From Toxoplasma gondii ME49 (Eukaryota > Apicomplexa > Conoidasida > Eucoccidiorida > Sarcocystidae): DNA of 64,000 bases. The position numbers were made by a program, and so were the translations under genes. This document shows positions 11,150 to 24,100 of this stretch, piece by piece (position 1 is the stretch's first letter; every line of letters starts with the position of its first letter). The notes under the pieces were generated by a model that was given only the letters and a program-made list of their open reading frames with translations, did not search any database and was not told where the DNA came from. The stretch covers positions 374,954-438,953 of the forward strand of contig NC_031470.1 of assembly GCF_000006565.2 (NCBI RefSeq), in the 5' to 3' direction.

Positions 11150-13265
11150 TTATGGACGGGTTCTAGGTAGCTATCGAAACAATGCAGCATAGCGGTGCAG
11201 TCGTGGCTGTCTCATCCACAATGCATCCGATTGCCCTCCAGCGCTATACTGCATCGGTCGTCTCAGTGCTGCATCCTGCCTGTGTGTGCTGGCGTATTGG
11301 ATCTATGGTGAGGGGCATACGTGCTCGAAGGGGAGATTCGCTTCGCGGAAGGAGTTGCCGCTACGGTCTGGCGCAAGGCATGTAGAGATGTGCACGGCTG
11401 CGAACACCTCAACCAATCGCATTTCCGTGGCAAATTCGACTGTCTGGCTGCGTAAAGAGCTTCATAGCTCACCACAGTCACTTGATTCAAGCATGGAATT
11501 GACAACGCCAGGCGGTGAAACGTGTGGCAGCGCCGTGCCGGCTATAGAACTTCACCGGTCTCCATTCCTCTGGATGACCTGGGTGCAACCAATTCCTCTT
11601 CCGTTTCTTTCTGACTCTCACTACCAATCACGGGAGAGAAGAGGAGTTGACGACTCGTGTACGGTTGTGCCGAGACATGAGTGGTATTTAAGCGACGAAG
11701 CCGTGGCAGCGGGCGGCCAAGCTTCGCTTCTCTTTAGCACAGAGTGAATCGCCTCATGTTAGCGTGTATCACCTTGACGCGTCTGAAGCTCACGGTCACT
11801 TATTTGTTAAATAACCCAGTGCTAGAGAAAATTTCCAGAGGATCATAACTTCCCTTTGGTCCGTTGTTTCCTGTCAGAGTCCCTGTGGTGGACGCCAGCA
11901 CACCGGGCCAGTTAGCCACAAAGTCATGTAAGCGCGAAGCTGTACGAGCCACACCAAAGGACCTTGATACGGCAGTCGTTCAGGATACATTGCCCAGTTC
12001 AGTTACTTCTACATGTCACATATTTGGGCAGTCGTGTCCGTCAATGTAACACCATGAGATCATGCGCTGTTCTGGTATCAGAGGAGACGAGAGGGAGGAA
12101 GCTAGACAGCGGGATGACATGTGATAATCGCCTGCAGCGCCCTTGCCGATAGTTGCGTAGCGTTTACTACTAATGCAGGTGAATAGAGTAGCTCAACACT
12201 TTTTTGCTGATACATCCCTCCTAAATGCCGTGATAGGCCTGAATAAATTTGAGGGGTCCTCGTGAAAGGCAGGCGGGAGGATAAGCAAATACCACTGCAT
12301 GACTCCCGAGCGTGTTACTGCGGTCGCTGTGGCTGCCTACCACAGTGGCGAGTCGGCTAGGCAAGACAACACGTGCGAATTTCAAGCAACTGATTTGTGC
12401 CGGTTTCCACAAGTGCTTATTCACTGGTCATCGCCTCGATTGAATATGTTTCAAGCGTCTGCCAAATATCTTTGATAACATGTGAAGCGTGCTTTCTCTT
12501 GATTATCGGGGTCGCGTCGTCCAGAAAGGTTGACTTGTTTTCTTGCTACTGCGCAGAGGGCCGCTTGAAGACACTGTACCACGTTCGCCAAGTGTTGTAC
12601 TCAGGATCGAGGACTTGAAAGAGTTGTTGGTCCAGGGTGCCACATACTTTGTCTACACCTTTGTTCCCTACCCCATTTTATGAATGGTACATGTGACCGT
12701 GTAGGAGGTCACAGCCCGGGATAGTCCGTGACACCCCGCGATGACGGCAGGGCCAGGCGAAAAGATTTTCCACGACCCAGTCGACGGTGCAAGCGGATCC
12801 ATTTTTTTCTTCTTTTTGCTTTCAGTCTCTTGCTGTAACCAGTGTCTTCCTCGCTGATATAAGACTGAGGCTCCGCTGATCGTGAGCGGAGTGCAGCTGA
12901 CCGGATTCAACCCATTGTCATTTGGGCTCGTGCTGGTGCACAGGATTTTCTCAATCGGCAGTCGCCCCCGTCCACTTGAGCGTTTTGAATTCTGCCATTC
13001 CAAATTCTTGGATTCCGAAACGGCTTTCATATTTGCTCCACGTGCACTGTACGACCTGCGCGTAGCTCCAGCTTTCTCGTTCAAATGACTTCTTTCTTGC
13101 AGCTCTGTGTTGCATTCCTTAGTGGGCTTCCTCTGCTGCGGCGTCAGCCGTGAAGGCAGACGGAGACTCGTCACCTTTTTGGAAGGAGGACGATGGCCAC
13201 GAAGGGCTCCCGCTGAATCACCGGCCAGTCGGAGCTGCCCTAGTCTACGGTCTTAGTCACCAGAA
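11150..13265. other. Stretch without a supported gene
   Basis: This lies between the decayed duplicate and the DHHC gene and should contain the promoter and 5' leader of the latter. Open frames up to 168 residues were seen on both strands without recognisable content. An in-frame TAG at 13254-13256 bounds the DHHC reading frame. Confidence 0.5.
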
Positions 13266-16200
13266 ATGATCCCCCGGACCTGTGACGATCCCCGCAGGGA
13301 CTCGTGCTGCCCGCTCTTTTCTGTGGATTGTTGCCCTCCACATCCTTCCCCTTCCTCTGTTTTTCAGTCTGATGGCAAGCATGAACTTCCCGCTTCCGAA
13401 ATCCCCCACTCTTTTCGGGCTGTCCCTGAGGGGACATTTGCCGCCAGGTCGCCACGGAGCCATGGTGCAGGCCAACCGCAGGGAGAATGCCCATCAGATG
13501 CTACGACGTCAGCTGCATCCGATACATCCTCGCAGGCTCCGCATGATGTTCCAGTCTTCACTGATTCTCTCCTCTCTTCCAGCACATCGGAATGGCCCCA
13601 TCAAGGGCCACGAAGTGATGCTGTGGAGTCACTGGAACATGCATATATCTCTGGGACCGTATCGAGCGACGAACCCGTTTCCGAAGAACCCCTCAGCAGC
13701 GACGAGGAATACTTACCTTCAGTTGATTTCACAAAAAATGCAAGTTGCGAAATGTCACCTGGCGACCTTCCCGAGTCACTAAATTCCGTCAGTGAACCTG
13801 TCTCTAAGTTGCACAGTGGTCCCTCAAGACATGCTACGGTCATACGGCGAGCTCCCCAGAGCGCAAGGGACGGTTTCTCAGTAATGAGGAAAGACGCATC
13901 GCTTCGACAGCCTGCCATTCCTCCCATGGCACCGGTTCGGCTTCTTCCGTCAAGGCGGTGTCAGTGGCTCCGAGCGCTGCCGGTCGTCTTCCTTATGGTG
14001 TTAATCGCCTATATTCTTGCTGTTTTTGTAATGGTTAGTGAACCTCTCTAGCTTATTCAGAATAGAGACCAGGGCAGCTTCTGCAGTTTCCTACCTAGCA
14101 TGAGTCGTCACGGATTCTTATTTGTTTCGTTTGTTAGCAGGTTACCTGGCTGTATGGTCGTTGATTACGGCTCTCGATGGAGCAAGGCTTAGCCCTATGA
14201 AGGCAATCCATACCTATTCTGGCGTCTTTCGTTTGTCGTCTGTGTTACTGCAGTACCATGCTCTCCCCTTGCTGCAGCTGAACATCCCTCAGTCGATGAA
14301 ATTTGCTTCTACTTACAACAGGTGAGCTCTTTTGTACACTGTTCGAATTCGAATATAGCTATGCGGTTCCAAGGAGGAAACAGCGAGTCTTTTTTCTAGC
14401 CATTTACTGTACACCCCAATCCATACGTCACAACATGGTACCGACGCAATAGCAGGTCTGCATTTGTTGTTGAACAGTAAGTCTCTTCGCGATGATGCTT
14501 CAAGAAGCTGTTATCATTCCATCGGGCTGCGGCCGACGATCCTGCGTCAACAGTGTCCTGCTCGTCCTGGATTATAATACAGTCGGCTTCATGAACCTGT
14601 CGTTACCACGCGGCCGCGCGTCACCATTCATTTCGGTGGTCGCTGTCACCTCGATATAGAGTTTTTGTCTGGTATCATGTTGTTTCATGGCCCTTTGTGT
14701 ATGTGTGTGTTGATCAGAGGTCTGTTTGAGCTTTTGGGCGTTGGTATCCTGACTTTCCTCTTCCTCGTCTCGTACTGGCTAGCTGTCGTCACCCCGCCAG
14801 GCAGCATCCCAAATACTGACGAATGGTCTTACTCGGCGCCCGAAATTTTCGACATAGAAGGGCTACCTTCGGTTGTGGTACGTGTTCATATATGATCATG
14901 CTAAGACAATCTGATATCTCTTTCCCGAGTGCTGCTCAACATGACAAGATGGGGCAATTTCGCGCTTCTTCTTTGAAACTTGATTCTTGTGCTAACACTT
15001 GTCCCGACACCTCAAATGAATCTTCTCTAGCCACGCAGGATGCGTGAAATTCGAAAGCTCTATGCTGCTTTCATCAGATCCCAAGCAACATGCTACCACG
15101 AGGGCATCGGGTTCTGCGCTGCGTCCCCGTGTCACAGGGAGCTTTTGATGTTCTCTTGCCATCTCTTATACTGTAAGAAGTCAGTGTTGCGGGCATGTGC
15201 TCATCTGGTAACTCGTTCAGCTCATTGTTTTTTCAGGAAACAAAAAAGACGGGGGCACGTCGTCACTGCAAATGGTGTCGCCGGATGAAACCGGATCGGG
15301 CCCACCACTGTCGGGTTTGTCGTCAGTGTGTACTCAAAATGGATCACCACTGCCCATGGATCTACAATTGCGTCGGCTGGAGAAATCACAAGTACTTCAT
15401 GCTCTCGCTCATCTATGGGTCCCTTGATTCCCTTCTCATTGCAATCTGCATGTTCGAAACTGTCAAGCGAGTAGTGGCGTCGGACAAGGTGAGCGGAAAT
15501 CCGCGATCTTCTTTCTTTAAAGTGGTGCGTGATAGCATCGTTCTGGCTTCGGAGCAGATTCAGCAGATCAGCGACCTAACGAGGACTCTGCTTCAATGTT
15601 TCCACTCATTCAAGTCGGTAGACGCCAGTGTAGGTATGCATTGTGTGCATATCATCCCCATGTGTACCAATAGCCTCCACAGTTGAAGAAGCCTGGAGAA
15701 ATTGTTTTTGTGGGCTGGTGGTTCTTTGTGAGGCTGTGATTACCTACAGTATCAAGTGCAGCTCGCATTCTGTCCCCCGTATGGGTGATGTTGGTCAATA
15801 AGCTCTGATTTCTCTGTTGCTTCCCCACCTCTGAGCAACTGGAGAAGGGCAGATCCGTCGCGGTCGTGAACGGCCAACAATTTCCAGATTCATCGTCTTC
15901 ATTACCACTTTTACGCCACCTGTGTATGTATAGGAGAATCGTGGTAGCCTTACCTCTAATGACAGCGTATAATTTCTGATTGTCGAAAGCAATTTTGGTG
16001 TCTGTGGCGTTTTCGTCTGTACTGTTTTCAGGACCAGTTCGAAAAAATGTTTATGGTCCTGTTCGCCGAGACGCTCGATATTTTCCTCTGCACTCTCATC
16101 ACTGGGTTCTTCTTTTTTCACACGCAGTAGGTCATATGAGGCACGGTCCCGACTTTACTTTTTGTTGGTGTTTGTTTATTCCCTTAGGATAAATCAATCT

Positions 16201-17256
16201 ATATAGTGCTGGTGGCAGCATAGAGATAATCGTCTTAGATTTGGCAGAAAGATGAGAGACACCTTTTATAAAGCCTGGCGATGTGCATCTTTCTTATCGC
16301 GGAATACCTGCCTGTAAAAACAGAGTTGGGCTGCATCGGCTGCACACCAAACGGTGCCGTTGTTTGTGCCATCTTTCTGCGGCTCTGCTGTGCAAGGATA
16401 CAAAGGGATCAGTCCGCTATGCTCGGCTTGTGAGTAATTATCGCTTACAAGGTTCCTGAATGGACCTTCGATTCTGTCACATTTTTTATTGCTCGCTGCT
16501 TCTTGCGAATGTATTGCCTGCAGCTTGGTTTGCAACGGCATGACAACAATTGAGTTCTGCGAGAAGCAATTCATGCGTCCGCGCACGCCCATGCAAGAAG
16601 TACGTATTAGACAAGTAGCACGGTAGTGCTCTGTGCTACGCATTTGTCGTGCGATCGCTCGCACCCGTGCGTTCAAGCGTGCGTGTGCAACGAATCACGA
16701 AATGCCGAACGTTTTTGTCTGCCTTCAGAGTCTGTGGAACAAAGGCTGTTGGAGAAATTTCACAGACGCATTCGGATCAAATCCATTAATCTGGTTGTTG
16801 CCCATAGGTACGTAGGATAGCGGGGCTGCTGGTGAGTCTCGTGATCCTGTGACCACGTGTCCTCGCAGTGAGCACATTTGATTTTGTACAGTGCTAAGGT
16901 GTGGCACTTTTTCATTCAGAAAAGCACGTGTCTTGTACAGACAAATGAGTTTGTTTTCGTGTCCCTGTTTTGGCGTGGAAACACACACACACCCATATTT
17001 TTCACTTCTTTCTGGGAATAGAGACTTTTGTGACTGGATTCTCGATACCTTACGATTGATCAAGATACGCTGATTAAAATTCCTTGTTTTGTTTTTGGGT
17101 GTGCGTGTGCTTGTACTTCACTGTTTATGGTGCTTGTCAGATAATCGACCAGGAGACGGTGTTCACTTCATCACCGAGGACACACGGCTACTTCACACCC
17201 CGGTTCTGCGACGTATTCGGACCTTTGAGCCAATAATTGAATCATCAGTGGACTGA
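13266..17256 (+). CDS. DHHC-type protein S-acyltransferase (palmitoyltransferase)
   Basis: Transfers palmitate or a similar acyl group to cysteines of target proteins at a membrane. Exons: 13266-14033, 14254-14321, 14718-14877, 15237-15488, 16032-16126, 16524-16599, 16729-16807, 17141-17256; 537 residues, phases consistent throughout. Residues 1-235 are Ser/Pro-rich and cytosolic. Transmembrane segments lie at about 237-256, 284-304, 402-422 and 430-450. The Cys-rich domain spans 343-385 with the catalytic DHHC at 368-371 and intact zinc cysteines. The family TTxE motif reads TTIE at 455-458. A C-terminal [10 protein letters not shown]...W box (483-495) matches the PaCCT-like motif. The first donor could also be at 14027|GTAATG, six bases earlier and in the same phase. 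The start is the first ATG after an in-frame stop. The acceptor-like TTTTTCAG near 13363 leaves the N-terminus open. Which Golgi, rhoptry or plasma-membrane pool it serves cannot be read from the sequence. Confidence 0.93.
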
Positions 17257-20200
17257 AGATTGTAGGTGGCTTCCGATCCGTTTAGGACGACGATTTAGTT
17301 TCAAATGCCCACTGAGACGAGGGATCAGCAGTCTTGGTCCGGGATAGCAAGAAAGCACCATTGGCGACATTCGCAGGTTGGCATACCCGTGGATATACTC
17401 ATCAGAATTTGCGAGAACGGATGCGAGGCGAACTTAATCGGGACTCATGCGTTTCAGGAACCATGCTTCCGAGGTTTGCGTGGACATTCTGCCACCGCAG
17501 AACACGCACCACTGCTGTATGGGGCCAACGACTTCCAGGAATGAATTTGAGAGAAGGAATACCGGCGAACGAGTTTCTGAGCACCCCTAGAAATTCAATG
17601 GACATGCACCACGGCAGTTGCCCGCAAGCGGTCCAAAGGTGGCACGGCACAAAAATGGTTACAAAATATCAGACTATTATTGCTAGACTAAAGAATATTC
17701 TGACGCCCCATTAAAATCCGATGTATTGCGAACAGTTGCTTTGTCCATAATCATGCGTGGTAATGTACATCTACAGGCACAGTCCTACGTCATGTGCGAT
17801 GCACTCCCTTGAAGTGGACACATTGTTATCAGAGTGACTACCTGAGGCTTTGGCACAACCGCTGCAACTTGGTTGTTGTGTAGCCCGAATTGTTACTCTT
17901 TCCGGCGGGTCATGTTGCAGTAGCAAATCAAACTCAGTCATTTTTTCAGGTCCCATTTGGTTCTCCCGTGTGGATGGCATTCTAAAGCGAATTGTTTTTA
18001 CGTATTGGAACTCAACAAGAGGAGAGGGGCACGGCATGTTTCGTTCGCTCAATCCTCCCCATATGTTTCTATTCTGTAGAGGCTTTGTTTATGGCATTCT
18101 TCCTGACTCTTTCTGTAAATGTGGCCAGATACAAACGAAAGCCACAAGTTGAGCTGCCTGCTACTCTCTTTTTTCAGTATGCCCCTGCCAAATCTAGTGA
18201 TCAAACAGGCCCAAGCGCCCATTGCGCGTTTACGACTACCATTTGGGGAAAGCTCCAGAATGTTTTTCATGGCGATATATGAATTAAGGACTCTCTTCTT
18301 GGTACTTTTAGCGAGAAGGGTACAGATATAAGCCGGTTGCAGTACGGCACGCGTAGCAGAATCCGAACAACCACTTCAGAGTATGTAATAATGAGGCCAG
18401 CAGTTCTCCACCGCGGCAGTAATATATCATCCCTTTCCGGTTGTAGAAAAGCATATCCACACCAGGCTCAAGCAATCAAGCATATACAGATACGTGATTT
18501 GATATGTGTTTATTGTTGTGTGTATGTACAGTTGCGACGCAGTTGTTTTTTTTTGTAGGAGTGCAGACATCATGATGAGCAATGTCCGGATTTCGTATCG
18601 GTCAATGTCGGGTGCAACGAAGACGGCGTTTTGCTTCTGCGCCCTCATTTTGGAATGGCGTTTAGCAGTACAGAACGGATGTGTTTCTTTGGAGAAGGGC
18701 CAAGTGAAGGCTTACTGTTTCCGCTAGGGCCTCGAAGATCGGAATGCATGGATGCAGAACGTGTTATTGCTAATATTTACTTGACTTCATCGTATTATGG
18801 AACTCAGGAAGACAAGAACGTCGAAACCCCCTTACTATCGCTGAGACACAGTTGGAGGGGGGAGCAAACACTGCAGTAGCTGTGCATCTTTACCAAAAAC
18901 CGACCTGCTCTTCAGAGTTCGTTCCCGTAGGACGAGACGTCATATGGTGACCCTCAGAGGAAAGGCGGGCTGTAGAATTGATTAGCTCACGTCCACTTCA
19001 TATGAACACTCGTCAAGGTGCGAAACAGGACACCTCACGGCAACCATTGCAGCGCACCTGCGCTTTTTTCGGTGCTACCCTACAGGTCTAGGTACAGCGC
19101 TTAAAGTTGCCTACTGGTATTACGAGCTTAACGATCACAGCTAGACCCAGGCCTTGCACGGAGGACAGGGTTGCTGCTTTGTACCAATACATAACGGTGG
19201 TTCGAAAGTCATTTCTCGGGATTATTTGTTAAGCCCTTTTCTGCGAATTATGTATGAGTTGAGCCACGTGTTTATATCATGAAGGTCTTGCTATCGCAAA
19301 AAAAAAAAACGGAAACGTTCAATTTTAAGTCGAAGGCAGCAATGGCGACGTTCAAGCTCTATCTTGACTAAATGACCGAGAATCCAGACTAGAGAGTGGA
19401 AGGGAACATGCAGATAGCTTCCGCGCGCCATACGCTCTCCCGAAGTTTGAATCGATGACGTGTTCGTCCTGGTGCTGTCTCGCACGCTCGGATCAACTTG
19501 CTGCTGAACTCAGATTGCTTCAGAGAACTACGCCTGTTGTCAACGTTTTTGTGTCATTCTGGCAACAGGGCTGATTATCACGTAGTCAGCACGCTTCAGC
19601 GAATCCATCTGGCCCTTTGATTTTCATCGACCGCGCGAAGGGCAACCAACAACAGAGGCACGTGGCTCACGAGTCTAGCAGCGTGCAAAAACGGTACGCG
19701 GAATCACGTTCGTTTGTGGCACTCACTACGTACAGGTACCGTCCACCAATACCACGGAACTTCAGGATCACGTGTAGACTGGCTTCGAAGCCCCATCATG
19801 CTTGCTGAACGAAATTCCACGTTTATCCTGCGGCCTCATCTGCGGCGTGTTGCTCCCCAAACTGGAAGTACGTGCCCTGTATACCATAGTAAGCATGATT
19901 GTGGTAACCCCGTCTTCTATTATGATGCGTAGCGAATGTGGGCGAAACAACCGACTTCTCGGGCGCCTCATATACATATGCATTATCTGGAAGAATTGTG
20001 GATTCCGCATCAGCGTGTTGACGGCACGTCGCGTCCAGGAGAAAACGCTGGACTGTAATATATCACACAGTATAGGTAACAGCATGATACTGTAGACACA
20101 AACGAGACGGAACGGAAAAACGGTGTGACTTCCCTCAAACCTGCACTCGGAAACCTGCAGATTCAGCATATTCCACCGACTCCAATTCAGAACATGGGCA

Positions 20201-21189
20201 CGTGGACCCACCCGTTACACCGACTTCCTCGAAATAAACCTTTCTGTAACACGATGCACAGTGCTTCAAAAATGATTGAAGTCGTTCATACAAGGCAGGC
20301 TAACAGACGGGGAATAAACTGATCCCCCGCACCGTTTTCCGATTCAGTAGCAGCACGCATAGACACTGTTACCTGATGTTCCATCCCGAAAACCTGAATA
20401 TTGGGTCCCTATCGTCTTTAAAAAGGGGACCATACCCACTCATGAGAAAACTGCTTTTCTGCGACACGCACGATCAACTTTCAACTGAAGGTACTCGACC
20501 AACCCCCAAGGGGAGCACGGGTTCAAATGAACTTTGGCGGCGTCTCTGCACCCGATTGTTATAATATGAACGTGAAAGTTACCATCAGCTATTCTGGTAA
20601 CTGCTTCACCTCGGCTGCTAACAGATCGTTCTTCACGGAGGGTGATCCCACACTGAAGGAGCTACCACGTTTCATGTGTGAAACGAACACGTGCGTACAT
20701 ACACAACACATTCAGACAGTGGCAATCGTGGAACGCCAGCCGAATGTCACCTCCGGTCCAGTGATACAAGAGCAGCTGGCGTCGTGACTCTGCCGCGCTC
20801 TCAGCACGATATGGCTTCCACGACGAGCAAACACGAGAGACGCTGGCGTTGCATGATGCCGTTGGCATACGTACACAAATAACAGGCGTACACATACATC
20901 TAGCGCATCCAGATGTACGCCTTGATCTTCTACAAGGCATCGCAAGGCAAAACCACTTCATCTTTTGCGAGTGATTCTCTTTCGCGTCGTCAGATGCATC
21001 ACGTTCATAAATGCCTGGCTATCTAGGTGGTTTAGGACGGCTGTATTCTCTAGTGTTTGCGTACGAAAAGCCTCTTTGCCGTTGACACCCTGCCAACGTC
21101 TTCACACAGCAGTGCCCCTGACAGTGAATTACCATTCAGCAACACTACGTTCACCCCAACAACCATGCAGTGAGACCAAGACAACACCT
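17257..21189. other. Intergenic stretch between two convergent genes
   Basis: The DHHC gene and the PPR gene both end toward this 3.9-kb stretch, so it should hold two 3' UTRs. Small open frames occur on both strands, the longest about 147 residues (minus, 20211-19768). None has recognisable content. An A-rich run sits near 19299-19310. No RNA gene was recognised. Confidence 0.5.
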
Positions 21190-24100
21190 CTAGCAGCCCT
21201 CTTTCCTTGGAGGGTGCCGCGCATCAGCTCTCCACATGTTCTGCGCCTGCGCCTGCCGCCGTCTTCGGCCACCGCCCCCGTACCCATTTTCAGTGGCTCC
21301 CGGAACCGGCGCTCCACATGAGACTCCGGAAGAGGAGTAAGGAGGCGGCGGAGGCTGGAAGTGAAGGCGTCCATGTGGTCGGCAACCATCCCCGAAAGCT
21401 GGCTGGCGTGCATGTCCACATCGAATCCCAAAACGCTGCAGCCCGTGCCCGTTGCTCCAGCTACACTCCTCAGTACCGCTCTCACTGGTACTCAAGGGGT
21501 CTCCCACTCCAAAGACACCAGAAATGGACGAGACCGAAAGACCGGAGTTGTTACAAGGCATCTGATGACCGCGCACCCCTCTGCGATGTTGCAGCAGAAA
21601 GCGACTGCTGCCTTTCCCTGTAGAGGCGGCTCTGGGGCCCGAGGCGTAAAACTCAAAGTTTCCCTCTTGTGAAAAGCCCGTCAACCCATCCGGAGTCCCC
21701 ACCAGGACTCTCTCTAGCGGCAATGCCATTAACTGTTGAGCATGCATGGGGGAAGCCATGGATGACACAAGGGACGCGGGATCCCTTTCAGTCGCCCCGT
21801 CAGCTCGTCCGAAAGAGTCTAGTCCTCGATTATCCAACTTAGATGTCAAAGTGTCGACATAACTTTCAGAAACACCTGGGGACTGTGGCCTCGCTCTCAA
21901 GATCATCATCTCACCGCGGGCAGAAGCACGGCCGATTTCTGCGCAGACGTCGTGTATCTCCTCCCGATGGCGACGAGAAATAGTCTCCCTTGAAACCTGC
22001 TGCGAGCGTACACGCGGGCCACCTGCAGTTGACAAATTGACACTCAAAAGCGTGGGAAGAAGAGAGCCATCGACTCCATCCCCAGATGTGCCCTGGGTCG
22101 AACCGACTCGAGGCGCTGAATCGGCTTGGACATATGGCTCCACATTCAGGGTCTGTCGACATGCTGACTGGTCGTTGACGCAGCTTGACGATGTCGTTCG
22201 CACAGCACAACTGCCTCCAACACCATTTTGAGCGGATGTGACACGGGGTACCTCTCCTATTGGCCTTGACGCCGACACGGCCACATCCTGATGGGACTTG
22301 CCTCCACACTGCCACGAGGCCTCCGAATACTGTTCCAGCCGTGGGCAGTTGCTTGAGAGTGCGTATGTGTCAGTTTCTCTCTGTGGATTCGCGCTCGGTT
22401 TCTTCGGGACTGAGTCGGCGTCAAGACGTAGTGCCGAGGGGATCGCATAGGCGGCGCAGGAGGCGAAGGCACTATCCTCATTCACTTCGCCTTGGTGACG
22501 CTGCTCCGGGTAACCAAGCTGGTTGAAGTCATCGAAACACGCTCCGTACGGGACAGCCGCTTCATGGACACCTGGTGAAATACCTTGAACGGAAGAGCAA
22601 GCGCCTGCACGTCCCGTAGGAAGCGACATCACGCCGATGTCGTGTCTGTCGCTTTGGCTGTAGCTAACTGGCAGGCCATCTACCCCATTCAAAACACTAC
22701 TTATCCCGCATCTTGACGAAGCTCGTGGGAAGGTGCCCTGACTGTTGCGCTGCTTCGGACCGTCCGATGTGGGTCGAGGGGGGACCACGGGGAGCGCCGG
22801 GGTTGAATAGCTTCCCACCGCATGCAAGGCTGTCATAGCATTCCGGCCACGAAGAAGACCCACGCTTATTGCTTTATGAACCAGTGGAAGTCCAAGTTCC
22901 TGAGGACAGAAAAAAAGACCGCTCACATCGGCGTTCGTCGTACACCTCAGATGTTCTACATTCTATTGACGTTCCCATCATCGAGTGAAAAGTGCAGAAC
23001 AGCCCACAAGCGTTCGCCGCAACTGTCAGAGCCACGAGCTTCGGTTGCTATCTTACCTCTGCCAGTCCATGTGCCTTGGTTTGCTGGATAACAAACCGGA
23101 GAGTTTTCTCGTCCACCAGAGTCAATCCCGTGTGCTGCGAGGGGCCTAAGTCTCCGCCCTGAATGTTTGGTGCCGACCCCCCTGATGGAACCATTTGATC
23201 AAGAGCCTGCATGCGCGTGACACGAACACACAATCTGACTGTTCCTTCCTCACGAACGAACAACACGATAACGTCTCTGTCTCTGGTGATACTAGCAAGA
23301 TTAACAACATGGGAAGCGCTGCGAAACACGGTGCTCTCGTTTCAATCACATACCGTCTGACATCAGCACGGGCAATACACATCAGCGTTCGCTTCTTCCA
23401 GCCTCACCCTTGAGACGATGTTGACCGCTTCTCGAATCATTCGCCCCTTGATACATCCTCCAACTATGGTGGTGAGTGTCTTTGGGTCACCACGAACTCC
23501 GCTCCGCTCCATGCAGTCGTATACCTCAAGTGCAAGATAATACTGTACAGAAAAAACATGCACAGCATCCGAACGACCACTAGGCAAACTGAGGATGAAC
23601 TCAGCTTTAGAGACTCGAAGGGACTTCGCGCACCACCACTTTCAAAGAGGACGGAGACGGAAATGGTGTATGCAGCACTGTCACATCTATACTCACCTCC
23701 CGGTTGACAATGCACGCTGCCATTAGGCACGTGTAGACATGCGCGTTGATGCTGAAACCATATTTTCGGGGTAACTCCTTGACGAGGTCAAACGCTTTCT
23801 GCAGCTGGTAGAGGCGTCCGTGCATCTTAATGAGAATGGTCAGCGTGAAGTTCGACGGTGGTATCTCCTCCCTCTGCATCTCCTCCCACAGGTACTCGCA
23901 CAGCGACACCCTCTACAAGAACATACAAATCACAACTTACAGAGGCACAGATAAGGGTTCGTAATCCAAAAAGAGTTCATCCCTTCCTTAGAGGTTCTAC
24001 GAGAACAACTGACATGGTGTTGCAGGCGGTCACAACATCAGACTTCTACGCAGTTCAGAAGCGCGAGGCATTTGATTGCACCGTACACACAGGCACACAC

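Noticed and set aside
15795..16676. Minus-strand frames of 108 and 136 codons
   Set aside because: They run antisense across DHHC exons 5 and 6, whose sense-strand motifs (TTIE, membrane segment) are clear.
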